64,000 nt of DNA from Antedon mediterranea (Eukaryota; Echinodermata; Crinoidea; Comatulida; Antedonidae): the NCBI RefSeq assembly GCF_964355755.1, contig NC_092676.1, forward strand, positions 13,004,288 to 13,068,287. Direction: 5' to 3'. A model generated the notes under the pieces. It was not told where the DNA came from, did not search any database, and was given only the letters and a program-made list of their open reading frames with translations. A program made the position numbers and the translations under genes. Positions within the stretch are counted from its first letter, which is position 1. Each line of letters starts with the position of its first letter. Shown here one piece after another: positions 37,101 through 50,559 of this stretch.

Positions 37101-40100
37101 CATTTAGAGACGTTTTAGACCATTTTGTGCATTTCGAAAAAATTTGTTAACATAAAAAGACCAAAGTGTTTAGAATATCTCCAAATCGCATTTGGAGACG
37201 TTTTAGACCATTTTGTGCATTTCGATGAAACTTGGTTACACAAAAACATCAAAGTGCTTAAAATCACATTTGAAACCGTTTTAGAGCATTTTTAGCATTT
37301 CGATAATACTTTTCACACAAAAACATCAAAGTGTACAAAATAGCTTCAAATCGCATTTGGAGACGTTTTAGACCATTTTGTGCATTTCGATGAAACTTGG
37401 TTACACAAAAACATCAAAGTGCTTAAAATCACATTTGAAACCGTTTTAGACCATTTTGAGCATTTCGATAAAACTTTTCACACAAAAAAATCAAAGTGCA
37501 CAAAATAGCTTCAAATCGCATTTGGAGACGTTTTAGACTATTTGTGCATTTTGAAAAAATTTGTTAACATAAAAAGACCAAAGTGTTTAGAATATCTCCA
37601 AATCGCATTTGGAGACGTTTTAAACCATTTTGTGCATTTCGATGGAACTTGGTTACACAAAAACATCAAAGTGCTTAAAATCACATTTAAAACCGTTTTA
37701 GAGCATTTTGAGCATTTCGATAAAACTTTTCACACAAAAACATCAAAGTGTACAAAATAGCTTCAAATCGCATTTAGAGAGGTTTTAGACCATTTTGTGC
37801 ATTTCGATAAAACTTTTCACACAAAAACATCAAAGTGTACAAAATAGCTTCAAATCGCATTTAGAGACGTTTTAGACCATTTTGTGCATTTCGATAAAAC
37901 TTTTCACACAAAAACATCAAATTGCACAAAATAGCTTAATACCGTGTTTGAAATCGTTTTAAACCATTTTGAGCATGTCGATAAAACTTTTCACAAAAAA
38001 ACATCAAAGTGCACAGAATAGCTTCAAATCGCATTTGGAGACGTTTTAAACCATTTTGAGCATTTCGATAAAACTTTTCACACAAAAACATCAAAGTGTA
38101 CAAAATAGCTTCAAATCGCATTTAGAGAGGTTTTAGACCATTTTGTGCATTTCGATAAAACTTTTCACACAAAAACATCAAATTGCACAAAATAGCTTAA
38201 TATCGTGTTTGAAAACGTTTTAAACCATTTTGAGCATGTCGATAAAACTTTTCACACAAAAATATCAAAGCGCACAGAATATCTTCAAATCGCATTTAGA
38301 GACGTTTTAGACCATTTTGTGCATTTCGAAAAAATTGGTTAACATAAAAAGACCAAAGCGTTTAGAATATCTCCAAATCGCATTTGGAGACGTTTTAGAC
38401 CATTTTGTGCATTTCGATGAAACTTGGTTACACAAAAACATCAAAGTGCTTAAAATCACATTTAAAACCGTTTTAGAGCGTTTTGAGCATTTCGATAAAC
38501 TTTTCACACAAAAACATCAAAGTGCACAAAATAGCTTCAAATCGCATTTAGAGATGTTTTAGACCATTTTGTGCATTTCGATAAAACTTTTCACACAAAA
38601 ACATCAAATTGCACAAAATAGCTTAATACCGTGTTTGAAATCGTTTTAAACCATTTTGAGCATGTCGATAAAACTTTTCACACAAAAACATCAAAGTGTA
38701 CAAAATAGCTTCAAATCGCATTTAGAGAGGTTTTAGACCATTTTGTGCATTTCGATAAAACTTTTCACACAAAAACATCAAAGTGTACAAAATAGCTTCA
38801 AATCGCATTTGGAGACGTTTTAGACCATTTTGTGCATTTCGATGAAACTTGGTTACACAAAAACATCAAAGTGCTTAAAATTACATTTGAAAGCGTTTTA
38901 GAGCATTTTGAGCATTTCGATAATACTTTTCACACAAAAACATCAAAGTGTACAAAATAGCTTCAAATCGCATTTGGAGACGTTTTAGACCATTTTGTGC
39001 ATCAAAGTGCTTAAAATCACATTTAAAACCGTTTTAGAGCGTTTTGAGCATTTCGATAAACTTTTTACACAAAAACATCAAAGTGCACAAAATAGCTTCA
39101 AATCGCATTTAGAGACGTTTTAGACCATTTTGTGCATTTCGATAAAACTTTTCACACAAAAACATCAAATTGCACAAAATAGCTTAATACCGTGTTTGAA
39201 ATCATTTTAAACCATTTTGAGCATGTCGATAAAACTTTTCACACAAAAACATCAAAGTGCACAGAATATCTTCAAATCGCATTTAGAGACGTTTTAGACC
39301 ATTTTGTGCATTTCGAAAAAATTTGTTAACATAAAAAGACCAAAGTGTTTAGAATATCTCCAAATCGCATTTGGAGACGTTTTAGACCATTTTGTGCATT
39401 TCGATGAAACTTGGTTACACAAAAACATCAAAGTGCTTAAAATCACATTTGAAACCGTTTTAGAGCATTTTGAGCATTTCGATAAAACTTTTCACACAAA
39501 AACATCAAAGTGTACAAAATAGCTTCAAATCACATTTGAAACCGTTTTAGACCATTTTGAGCATTTCGATAAAACTTTTCACACAAAAACATCAAAGTGT
39601 ACAAAATAGCTTCAATTCGCATTTGGAGACGTTTTAGACCATTTTGTGCATTTCGATGAAACTTGGTTACACAAAAACATCAAAGTGTACAGAATAGCTT
39701 CAAATCGCATTTGGAGACGTTTTAGACCATTTTGTGCATTTCGATGAAACTTGGTTACACAAAAACATCAAAGTGCTTAAAATCACATTTGAAACCGTTT
39801 TAGAGCATTTTTAACATTTCGATAATACTTTTCACACAAAAACATCAAAGTGCTTAAAATCACATTTGAAACCGTTTTAGAGCATTTTTAGCATTTCGAT
39901 AATACTTTTCACACAAAAACATCAAAGTGTACAAAATAGCTTCAAATCGCATTTGGAGACGTTTTAGACTATTTTGTGCATTTCGAAAAAATTTGTTAAC
40001 ATAAAAAGACCAAAGTGTTTAGAATATCTCCAAATCGCATTTGGAGACGTTTTAAACCATTTTGTGCATTTCGATGGAACTTGGTTACACAAAAACATCA

Positions 40101-40740
40101 AAGTGCTTAAAATCACATTTGAAACCGTTTTAGAGCATTTTTAGCATTTCGATAATACTTTTCACACAAAAACATCAAAGTGTACAAAATAGCTTCAAAT
40201 CGCATTTGGAGACGTTTTAGACCATTTTGTGCATTTCGATGAAACTTGGTTACACAAAAACATCAAATTGCACAAAATAGCTTAATATCGTGTTTGAAAA
40301 CGTTTTAAACCATTTTGAGCATGTCGATAAAACTTTTCACACAAAAATATCAAAGTGCACAGAATATCTTCAAATCGCATTTAGAGACGTTTTAGACCAT
40401 TTTGTGCATTTCGAAAAAATTTGTTAACATAAAAAGACCAAAGTGTTTAGAATATCTCCAAATCGCATTTGGAGACGTTTTAGACCATTTTGTGCATTTC
40501 GATGAAACTTGGTTACATAAAAACATCAAAGTGCTTAAAATCACATTTAAAACCGTTTTAGAGCGTTTTGAGCATTTCGATAAACTTTTCACACAAAAAC
40601 ATCAAAGTGCACAAAATAGCTTCAAATCGCATTTAGAGATGTTTTAGACCATTTTGTGCATTTCGAAAAAACTTTTCACACAAAAACATCAAATTGCACA
40701 CAATAGCTTAATACCGTGTTTGAAATCGTTTTAAACCATT
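33460..40740 (+). repeat. Second copy of the 4.0-11.3 kb segment
   Basis: Carries the 13-mer at 34463-35557, the 1.18-kb-type block at 36.0-37.1 kb and the truncated monomer at 38944-39002. A one-base loss at about 40739 (ACCATTTGAGC) lies near the right boundary. The next stretch, 40.77-40.94 kb, resembles 11.58-11.74 kb with about three monomers (254 bp) missing. Confidence 0.88.
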
Positions 40741-41072
40741 TGAGCATGTCGATAAAACTTTTCACACAAAAACATCAAAGTGTACAAAATAGCTTCAAAT
40801 AACATTTGAAACCGTTTTAGACCATTTTGAGCATTTCGATAAAACTTTTCACACAAAAACATCAAAGTGTACAAAATGGCTTCAAATCGCATTTGGAGAC
40901 GTTTTAGAGCATTTTGAGCATTTCGATAAAACTTTTCACACAAAAAAATCAAAGTGCACAAAATAGCTTCAAATCGCATTTGGAGACGTTTTAGACTATT
41001 TTGTGCATTTCGAAAAAATTTGTTAACATAAAAAGACCAAAGTGTTTAGAATATCTCCAAATCGCATTTGGA

Positions 41073-42787
41073 GACGTTTTAAACCATTTTGTGCATTTCG
41101 ATGGAACTTGGTTACACAAAAACATCAAAGTGCTTAAAATCACATTTAAAACCGTTTTAGAGCATTTTGAGCATTTCGATCAAACTTTTCACACAAAAAC
41201 ATCAAAGTGTACAAAATAACTTCAAATCGCATTTAGAGACGTTTTAGACCATTTTGTGCATTTTGGTAAAACTTTTCACACAAAAACATCAAATTGCACA
41301 AAATAGCTTAATATCGTGTTTGAAAACGTTTTAAACCATTTTGAGCATGTCGATAAAACTTTTCACATAAAAATATCAAAGTGCACAGAATAGCTTCAAA
41401 TCGCATTTGGAGACGTTTTAGACCATTTTGTGCATTTTGGTAAAACTTTTCACACAAAAACATCAAATTGCACAAAATAGCTTAATATCGTGTTTGAAAA
41501 CGTTTTAAACCATTTTGAGCATGTCGATAAAACTTTTCACTCAAAAATATCAAAGTGCACAGAATATCTTCAAATCGCATTTAGAGACGTTTTAGACCAT
41601 TTTGTGCATTTTGAAAAAATTTGTTAACATAAAAAGACCAAAGTGTTTAGAATATCTCCAAATCGCATTTGGAGACGTTTTAGACCATTTTGTGTTTTTC
41701 GAAAAAACTTTTCACACAAAAACATCAAAGTGTACAAAATTGCTTCAAATCGCATTTGGAGACGTTTTAGACCATTTTGTGCATTTTGGTAAAACTTTTC
41801 ACACAAAAACATCAAAATTCACAAAATAGCTTAATATCGTGTTTGAAAACGTTTTAAACCATTTTGAGCATGTCGATAAAACTTTTCACTCAAAAATATC
41901 AAAGTGCACAGAATATCTTCAAATCGCATTTAGAGACGTTTTAGACCATTTTGTGCATTTCAAAAAAAATTGTTAACATAAAAAGACCAAAGTGTTTAGA
42001 ATATCTCCAAATCGCATTTGGAGACGTTTTAGACCATTTTGCGCATTTCGATGAAACTTGGTTACACAAAAACATCAAAGTGCTTAAAATCACATTTAAA
42101 ACCGTTTTAGAGCGTTTTGAGCATTTCGATAAACTTTTCAAACAAAAACATCAAAGTGTACAAAATAGCTTCAAATCGTATTTGGAGACGTTTTAGACCA
42201 TTTTGTGCGTTTCGATGAATCTTGGTTACACAAAAACATCAAAGTGCTTAAAATCACATTTAAAACCGTTTTAGTGCATTTTGAGCATTTCGATAAAACT
42301 TTTCACACAAAAACATCAAAGTGCACAAAATAGCTTCAAATCGCATTTAGAGATGTTTTAGACCATTTTGTGCGTTTCGATAAAACTTTTCACACAAAAA
42401 CATCAAATTGCACAAAATAGCTTAATATCGTGTTTGAAAACGTTTTAGACCATTTTGAGCATGTCGATAAAACTTTTCACACAAAAACATAAAAGTGCAC
42501 AAAATAGCTTCAAATCGCATTTAGAGATGTTTTAGACCATTTTGTGCGTTTCGATAAAACTTTTCACACAAAAACATCAAATTGCACAAAATAGCTTAAT
42601 ATCGTGTTTGAAAACGTTTTAGACCATTTTGAGCATGTCGATAAAACTTTTCACACAAAAACATAAAAGTGCACAGAATAGCTTCAAATCGCATTTGGAG
42701 ACGTTTTAGACCATTTTGTGCATTTCGAAAAAACTTTTTAACATAAAAACACCAAAGTGCTTAGAATAGCTTCAAATCGCATTTGGA
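41073..42787 (+). repeat. 1,715-bp tandem unit, copy 1
   Basis: Bounded by the class E subtype with TCGATGGAAC on the left and the TGCTTAGAATAGC monomer on the right. It carries four TTTTGG or TTTTGA-core monomers with CACATAAAAATATC and CACTCAAAAATATC linkers, then GCGCATTTCG and GTGCGTTTCG variants. The length suggests about 20 monomers. Other copies are 42788-44502, 46807-48521 (offset 5,734) and about 15025-16739 (offset 26,048). Confidence 0.86.
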
Positions 42788-44502
42788 GACGTTTTAGACC
42801 ATTTTGTGCATTTCGATGGAACTTGGTTACACAAAAACATCAAAGTGCTTAAAATCACATTTAAAACCGTTTTAGAGCATTTTGAGCATTTCGATCAAAC
42901 TTTTCACACAAAAACATCAAAGTGTACAAAATAACTTCAAATCGCATTTAGAGACGTTTTAGACCATTTTGTGCATTTTGGTAAAACTTTTCACACAAAA
43001 ACATCAAATTGCACAAAATAGCTTAATATCGTGTTTGAAAACGTTTTAAACCATTTTGAGCATGTCGATAAAACTTTTCACATAAAAATATCAAAGTGCA
43101 CAGAATAGCTTCAAATCGCATTTGGAGACGTTTTAGACCATTTTGTGCATTTTGGTAAAACTTTTCACACAAAAACATCAAATTGCACAAAATAGCTTAA
43201 TATCGTGTTTGAAAACGTTTTAAACCATTTTGAGCATGTCGATAAAACTTTTCACTCAAAAATATCAAAGTGCACAGAATATCTTCAAATCGCATTTAGA
43301 GACGTTTTAGACCATTTTGTGCATTTTGAAAAAATTTGTTAACATAAAAAGACCAAAGTGTTTAGAATATCTCCAAATCGCATTTGGAGACGTTTTAGAC
43401 CATTTTGTGTTTTTCGATAAAACTTTTCACATAAAAATATCAAAGTGCACAGAATAGCTTCAAATCGCATTTGGAGACGTTTTAGACCATTTTGTGCATT
43501 TTGGTAAAACTTTTCACACAAAAACATCAAATTGCACAAAATAGCTTAATATCGTGTTTGAAAACGTTTTAAACCATTTTGAGCATGTCGATAAAACTTT
43601 TCACTCAAAAATATCAAAGTGCACAGAATATCTTCAAATCGCATTTAGAGACGTTTTAGACCATTTTGTGCATTTCGAAAAAAATTGTTAACATAAAAAG
43701 ACCAAAGTGTTTAGAATATCTCCAAATCGCATTTGGAGACGTTTTAGACCATTTTGCGCATTTCGATGAAACTTGGTTACACAAAAACATCAAAGTGCTT
43801 AAAATCACATTTAAAACCGTTTTAGAGCGTTTTGAGCATTTCGATAAACTTTTCAAACAAAGACATCAAAGTGTACAAAATAGCTTCAAATCGTATTTGG
43901 AGACGTTTTAGACCATTTTGTGCGTTTCGATAAATCTTGGTTACACAAAAACATCAAAGTGCTTAAAATCACATTTAAAACCGTTTTAGTGCATTTTGAG
44001 CATTTCGATAAAACTTTTCACACAAAAACATCAAAGTGCACAAAATAGCTTCAAATCGCATTTAGAGATGTTTTAGACCATTTTGTGCGTTTCGATAAAA
44101 CTTTTCACACAAAAACATCAAATTGCACAAAATAGCTTAATATCGTGTTTGAAAACGTTTTAGACCATTTTGAGCATGTCGATAAAACTTTTCACACAAA
44201 AACATAAAAGTGCACAAAATAGCTTCAAATCGCATTTAGAGATGTTTTAGACCATTTTGTGCGTTTCGATAAAACTTTTCACACAAAAACATCAAATTGC
44301 ACAAAATAGCTTAATATCGTGTTTGAAAACGTTTTAGACCATTTTGAGCATGTCGATAAAACTTTTCACACAAAAACATAAAAGTGCACAGAATAGCTTC
44401 AAATCGCATTTGGAGACGTTTTAGACCATTTTGTGCATTTCGAAAAAACTTTTTAACATAAAAACACCAAAGTGCTTAGAATAGCTTCAAATCGCATTTG
44501 GA
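42788..44502 (+). repeat. 1,715-bp tandem unit, copy 2
   Basis: Directly adjoins copy 1; for example TTCGATGG lies at 41097 and 42812. It differs from all other copies in a short patch near 43414-43530, listed separately as a probable conversion tract. It also carries CAAAGACATC near 43858, shared with the 47.9-kb copy and not with copy 1, so those two copies share later ancestry. Confidence 0.86.
43414..43530 (+). repeat. Probable gene-conversion tract inside the 1,715-bp unit
   Basis: The sister copies at 47433-47549 and 41699-41815 read GAAAAAACTTTTCACAC, GTGTACAAAATTGC and CAAAATTCAC. This copy reads GATAAAACTTTTCACAT, GTGCACAGAATAGC and CAAATTGCAC, the same as the monomer about 340 bp upstream near 43080-43180. 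The offset to the 47-kb copy is 4,019 bp on both sides, so the patch was replaced with no change in length. Confidence 0.8.
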
Positions 44503-47500
44503 GACGTTTTAGACCATTTTGTGCATTTCGATGAAACTTGGTTACACAAAAACATCAAAGTGCTTAAAATCACATTTGAAACCGTTATAGAGCATTTTTA
44601 GCATTTCGATAAAACTTTTCACACAAAAACATCAAAGTGTACAAAATAGCTTCAAATCACATTTGAAACCGTTTTAGACCATTTTGAGCATTTCGATAAA
44701 ACTTTTCACACAAAAACATCAAAGTGTACAGAATAGCTTCAAATCGCATTTGGAGACGTTTTAGACCATTTTGTGCATTTCGATGAAACTTGGTTACACA
44801 AAAACATCAAAGTGCTTAAAATCACATTTGAAACCGTTTTAGAGCATTTTTAACATTTCGATAATACTTTTCACACAAAAACATCAAAGTGTACAAAATA
44901 GCTTCAAATCACATTTGAAACCGTTTTAGACCATATTGAGCATTTCGATAAAACTTTTCACACAAAAACATCAAAGTGTACAAAATAGCTTCAAATCGCA
45001 TTTGGAGACGTTTTAGACCATTTTGTGCATTTCGATGAAACTTGGTTACACAAAAACATCAAAGTGCTTAAAATCACATTTGAAAGCGTTTTAGAGCATT
45101 TTTAGCATTTCGATAATACTTTTCACACAAAAACATAAAAGTTCACAAAATAGCTTCAAATCGCATTTAGAGATGTTTTAGACCATTTTGTGCATTTCGA
45201 TAAAACTTTTCACACAAAAACATCAAATTGCACAAAATAGCTTAATACCGTGTTTGAAATCATTTTAAACCATTTTGAGCATGTCGATAAAACTTTTCAC
45301 ACAAAAACATCAAAGTGTTTAGAATATCTCCAAATCGCATTTGGAGACGTTTTAGACCATTTTGTGCATTTCGAAAAAATTTGTTAACATAAAAAGACCA
45401 AAGTGTTTAGAATATCTCCAAATCGCATTTGGAGACGTTTTAAACCATTTTGTGCATTTCGATGGAACTTGGTTACACAAAAACATCAAAGTGCTTAAAA
45501 TCACATTTAAAACCGTTTTAGAGCATTTTGAGCATTTCGATAAAACTTTTCACACAAAAACATCAAAGTGTACAAAATAGCTTCAAATCGCATTTAGAGA
45601 GGTTTTAGACCATTTTGTGCATTTCGATAAAACTTTACACACAAAAACATCAAAGTGTACAAAATAGCTTCAAATCGCATTTAGAGACGTTTTAGACCAT
45701 TTTGTGCATTTCGATAAAACTTTTCACACAAAAACATCAAATTGCACAAAATAGCTTAATATCGTGTTTAAAACCGTTTTTACCATTTTGAGCATTTCGA
45801 TAAACTTTTCACACAAAAACATCAAAGTGCACAAAATAGCTTCAAATCGCATTTAGAGATGTTTTAGAACATTTTGTGCATTTCGATAAAATTTTTCACA
45901 CAAAAACATCAAATTGCACAAAAAAGCTTAATACCGTGTTTGAAATCGTTTTAAACCAATTTGAGCATGTCGATAAAACTTTTCACACAAAAACATCAAA
46001 GTGCACAGAATATCTTCAAATCGCATTTAGAGACGTTTTAGACCATTTTGGGCATTTCGATGAAACTTGGTTACACAAATACATAAAAGTGCTTAAAATC
46101 ACATTTAAAACCGTTTTAGAGCATTTTGAGCATTTCGATAAAACTTTTCACACAAAAACATCAAAGTGTACAAAATAGCTTCAAATCGCATTTAGAGAGG
46201 TTTTAGACCATTTTGTGCATTTCGATAAAACTTTTCACACAAAAACATCAAAGTGTACAAAATAACTTCAAATCGTATTTAGAGACGTTTTAGACCATTT
46301 TGTGCATTTTGATAAAACTTTTCACACAAAAACATCAAATTGCACAAAATAGCTTAATATCGTGTTTGAAAACGTTTTAAACCATTTTGAGCATGTCGAT
46401 AAAACTTTTCACACAAAAACATCAAATTGCACAAAATAGCTTAATATCGTGTTTGAAAACGTTTTAGACCATTTTGAGCATGTCGATAAAACTTTTCACA
46501 CAAAAACATAAAAGTGCACAAAATAGCTTCAAATCGCATTTAGAGATGTTTTAGACCATTTTGTGCGTTTCGATAAAACTTTTCACACAAAAACATCAAA
46601 TTGCACAAAATAGCTTAATATCGTGTTTGAAAACGTTTTAGACCATTTTGAGCATGTCGATAAAACTTTTCACACAAAAACATAAAAGTGCACAGAATAG
46701 CTTCAAATCGCATTTGGAGACGTTTTAGACCATTTTGTGCATTTCGAAAAAACTTTTTAACATAAAAACACCAAAGTGCTTAGAATAGCTTCAAATCGCA
46801 TTTGGAGACGTTTTAGACCATTTTGTGCATTTCGATGGAACTTGGTTACACAAAAACATCAAAGTGCTTAAAATCACATTTAAAACCGTTTTAGAGCATT
46901 TTGAGCATTTCGATCAAACTTTTCACACAAAAACATCAAAGTGTACAAAATAACTTCAAATCGCATTTAGAGACGTTTTAGACCATTTTGTGCATTTTGG
47001 TAAAACTTTTCACACAAAAACATCAAATTGCACAAAATAGCTTAATATCGTGTTTGAAAACGTTTTAAACCATTTTGAGCATGTCGATAAAACTTTTCAC
47101 ATAAAAATATCAAAGTGCACAGAATAGCTTCAAATCGCATTTGGAGACGTTTTAGACCATTTTGTGCATTTTGGTAAAACTTTTCACACAAAAACATCAA
47201 ATTGCACAAAATAGCTTAATATCGTGTTTGAAAACGTTTTAAACCATTTTGAGCATGTCGATAAAACTTTTCACTCAAAAATATCAAAGTGCACAGAATA
47301 TCTTCAAATCGCATTTAGAGACGTTTTAGACCATTTTGTGCATTTTGAAAAAATTTGTTAACATAAAAAGACCAAAGTGTTTAGAATATCTCCAAATCGC
47401 ATTTGGAGACGTTTTAGACCATTTTGTGTTTTTCGAAAAAACTTTTCACACAAAAACATCAAAGTGTACAAAATTGCTTCAAATCGCATTTGGAGACGTT

Positions 47501-50500
47501 TTAGACCATTTTGTGCATTTTGGTAAAACTTTTCACACAAAAACATCAAAATTCACAAAATAGCTTAATATCGTGTTTGAAAACGTTTTAAACCATTTTG
47601 AGCATGTCGATAAAACTTTTCACTCAAAAATATCAAAGTGCACAGAATATCTTCAAATCGCATTTAGAGACGTTTTAGACCATTTTGTGCATTTCGAAAA
47701 AAATTGTTAACATAAAAAGACCAAAGTGTTTAGAATATCTCCAAATCGCATTTGGAGACGTTTTAGACCATTTTGCGCATTTCGATGAAACTTGGTTACA
47801 CAAAAACATCAAAGTGCTTAAAATCACATTTAAAACCGTTTTAGAGCGTTTTGAGCATTTCGATAAACTTTTCAAACAAAGACATCAAAGTGTACAAAAT
47901 AGCTTCAAATCGTATTTGGAGACGTTTTAGACCATTTTGTGCGTTTCGATGAATCTTGGTTACACAAAAACATCAAAGTGCTTAAAATCACATTTAAAAC
48001 CGTTTTAGTGCATTTTGAGTATTTCGATAAAACTTTTCACACAAAAACATCAAAGTGCACAAAATAGCTTCAAATCGCATTTAGAGATGTTTTAGACCAT
48101 TTTGTGCGTTTCGATAAAACTTTTCACACAAAAACATCAAAGTGCACAAAATAGCTTAATATCGTGTTTGAAAACGTTTTAGACCATTTTGAGCATGTCG
48201 ATAAAACTTTTCACACAAAAACATAAAAGTGCACAAAATAGCTTCAAATCGCATTTAGAGATGTTTTAGACCATTTTGTGGGTTTCGATAAAACTTTTCA
48301 CACAAAAACATCAAATTGCACAAAATAGCTTAATATCGTGTTTGAAAACGTTTTAGACCATTTTGAGCATGTCGATAAAACTTTTCACACAAAAACATAA
48401 AAGTGCACAGAATAGCTTCAAATCGCATTTGGAGACGTTTTAGACCATTTTGTGCATTTCGAAAAAACTTTTTAACATAAAAACACCAAAGTGCTTAGAA
48501 TAGCTTCAAATCGCATTTGGAGACGTTTTAGACCATTTTGTGCATTTCGATGAAACTTGGTTACACAAAAACATCAAAGTGCTTAAAATCACATTTGAAA
48601 CCGTTATAGAGCATTTTTAGCATTTCGATAAAACTTTTCACACAAAAACATCAAAGTGTACAAAATAGCTTCAAATCACATTTGAAACCGTTTTAGACCA
48701 TTTTGAGCATTTCGATAAAACTTTTCACACAAAAACATCAAAGTGTACAGAATAGCTTCAAATCGCATTTGGAGACGTTTTAGACCATTTTGTGCATTTC
48801 GATGAAACTTGGTTACACAAAAACATCAAAGTGCTTAAAATCACATTTGAAACCGTTTTAGAGCATTTTTAACATTTCGATAATACTTTTCACACAAAAA
48901 CATCAAAGTGTACAAAATAGCTTCAAATCACATTTGAAACCGTTTTAGACCATATTGAGCATTTCGATAAAACTTTTCACACAAAAACATCAAAGTGTAC
49001 AAAATAGCTTCAAATCGCATTTGGAGACGTTTTAGACCATTTTGTGCATTTCGATGAAACTTGGTTACACAAAAACATCAAAGTGCTTAAAATCACATTT
49101 GAAAGCGTTTTAGAGCATTTTTAGCATTTCGATAATACTTTTCACACAAAAACATAAAAGTGCACAAAATAGCTTCAAATCGCATTTAGAGATGTTTTAG
49201 ACCATTTTGTGCATTTCGATAAAACTTTTCACACAAAAACATCAAATTGCACAAAATAGCTTAATACCGTGTTTGAAATCATTTTAAACCATTTTGAGCA
49301 TGTCGATAAAACTTTTCACACAAAAACATCAAAGTGTTTAGAATATCTCCAAATCACATTTGGAGACGTTTTAGACCATTTTGTGCATTTCGATGAAACT
49401 TGGTTACACAAAAACATCAAAGTGCTTAAAATCACATTTGAAACCGTTTTAGAGCATTTTGAGCATTTCGATAAAACTTTTCAAACAAAAACATCAAAGT
49501 GTACAAAATAGCTTCAAATCACATTTGAAACCGTTTTAGACCATTTTGAGCATTTCGATAAAACTTTTCACACAAAAACATCAAAGTGTACAAAATAGCT
49601 TCAAATCGCATTTGGAGACGTTTTAGACCATTTTGTGCATTTCGATGAAACTTGGTTACACAAAAACATCAAAGTGCTTAAAATCACATTTGAAACCGTT
49701 TTAGAGCATTTTTAGCATTTCGATAATACTTTTCACACAAAACATCAAAGTGTACAAAATAGCTTCAAATCGCATTCGGAGACGTTTTAGACCATTTTGT
49801 GCATTTCGATGAAACTTGGTTACACAAAAACATCAAAGTGCTTAAAATCACATTTGAAACCGTTTTAGACCATTTTGAGCATTTCGATAAAACTTTTCAC
49901 ACAAAAAAATCAAAGTGCACAAAATAGCTTCAAATCGCATTTGGGGACGTTTTAGACTATTTTGTGCATTTCGAAAAAAATTGTTAACATAAAAAGACCA
50001 AAGTGTTTAGAATATCTCCAAATCGCATTTGGAGACGTTTTAAACCATTTTGTGCATTTCGATGGAACTTGGTTACACAAAAACATCAAAGTGCTTAAAA
50101 TCACATTTAAAACCGTTTTAGAGCATTTTTAGCATTTCGATAAAACTTTTCACACAAAAACATCAAAGTGTACAAAATAGCTTCAAATCGCATTTAGAGA
50201 GGTTTTAGACAATTTTGTGCATTTCGATAAAACTTTTCACACAAAAACATCAAAGTGTACAAAATAGCTTCAAATTGCATTTAGAGACGTTTTAGACCAT
50301 TTTGTGCATTTCGATAAAACTTTTCACACAAAAACATCAAATTGCACAAAATCGTTTTAAACCATTTTAAATCGTTTTAAACCATTTTGAGCATGTCGAT
50401 AAAACTTTTCACAAAAAACATCAAAGTGCACAGAATAGCTTCAAATTGCATTTGGAGACGTTTTAGAGCATTTTGTGCATTTCGATAAAATGTGTTAACA

Positions 50501-50559
50501 TAAAAAGACCAAAGTGTTTAGAATATCTTCAAATCACATTTGGAGACGTTTTAGACCAT

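Larger units (their letters stand above)
42380..49388 (+). repeat. 4,019-bp tandem duplication (about 42.38-45.37 and 46.40-49.39 kb)
   Basis: The offset of 4,019 bp holds for the ACACCAAAGTGCTTAG mark (42750/46769), the class D-E junctions (43666/47685) and CCATATTGAGC (44931/48950). The match ends where 45369 continues with GAAAAAATTTG and 49388 with GATGAAACTTGG. The gap between copies is filled by the segment shared with 12.1-13.3 kb, which was therefore inserted or swapped in after the duplication, or lost from the second copy. Confidence 0.84.

Noticed and set aside
4008-40740. Treating the near-identical 7.3-kb copies as an assembly error
   Set aside because: The copies have private single-base differences and different outer flanks, so a real duplication is the simpler reading. 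Read depth would be needed to exclude an artefact.
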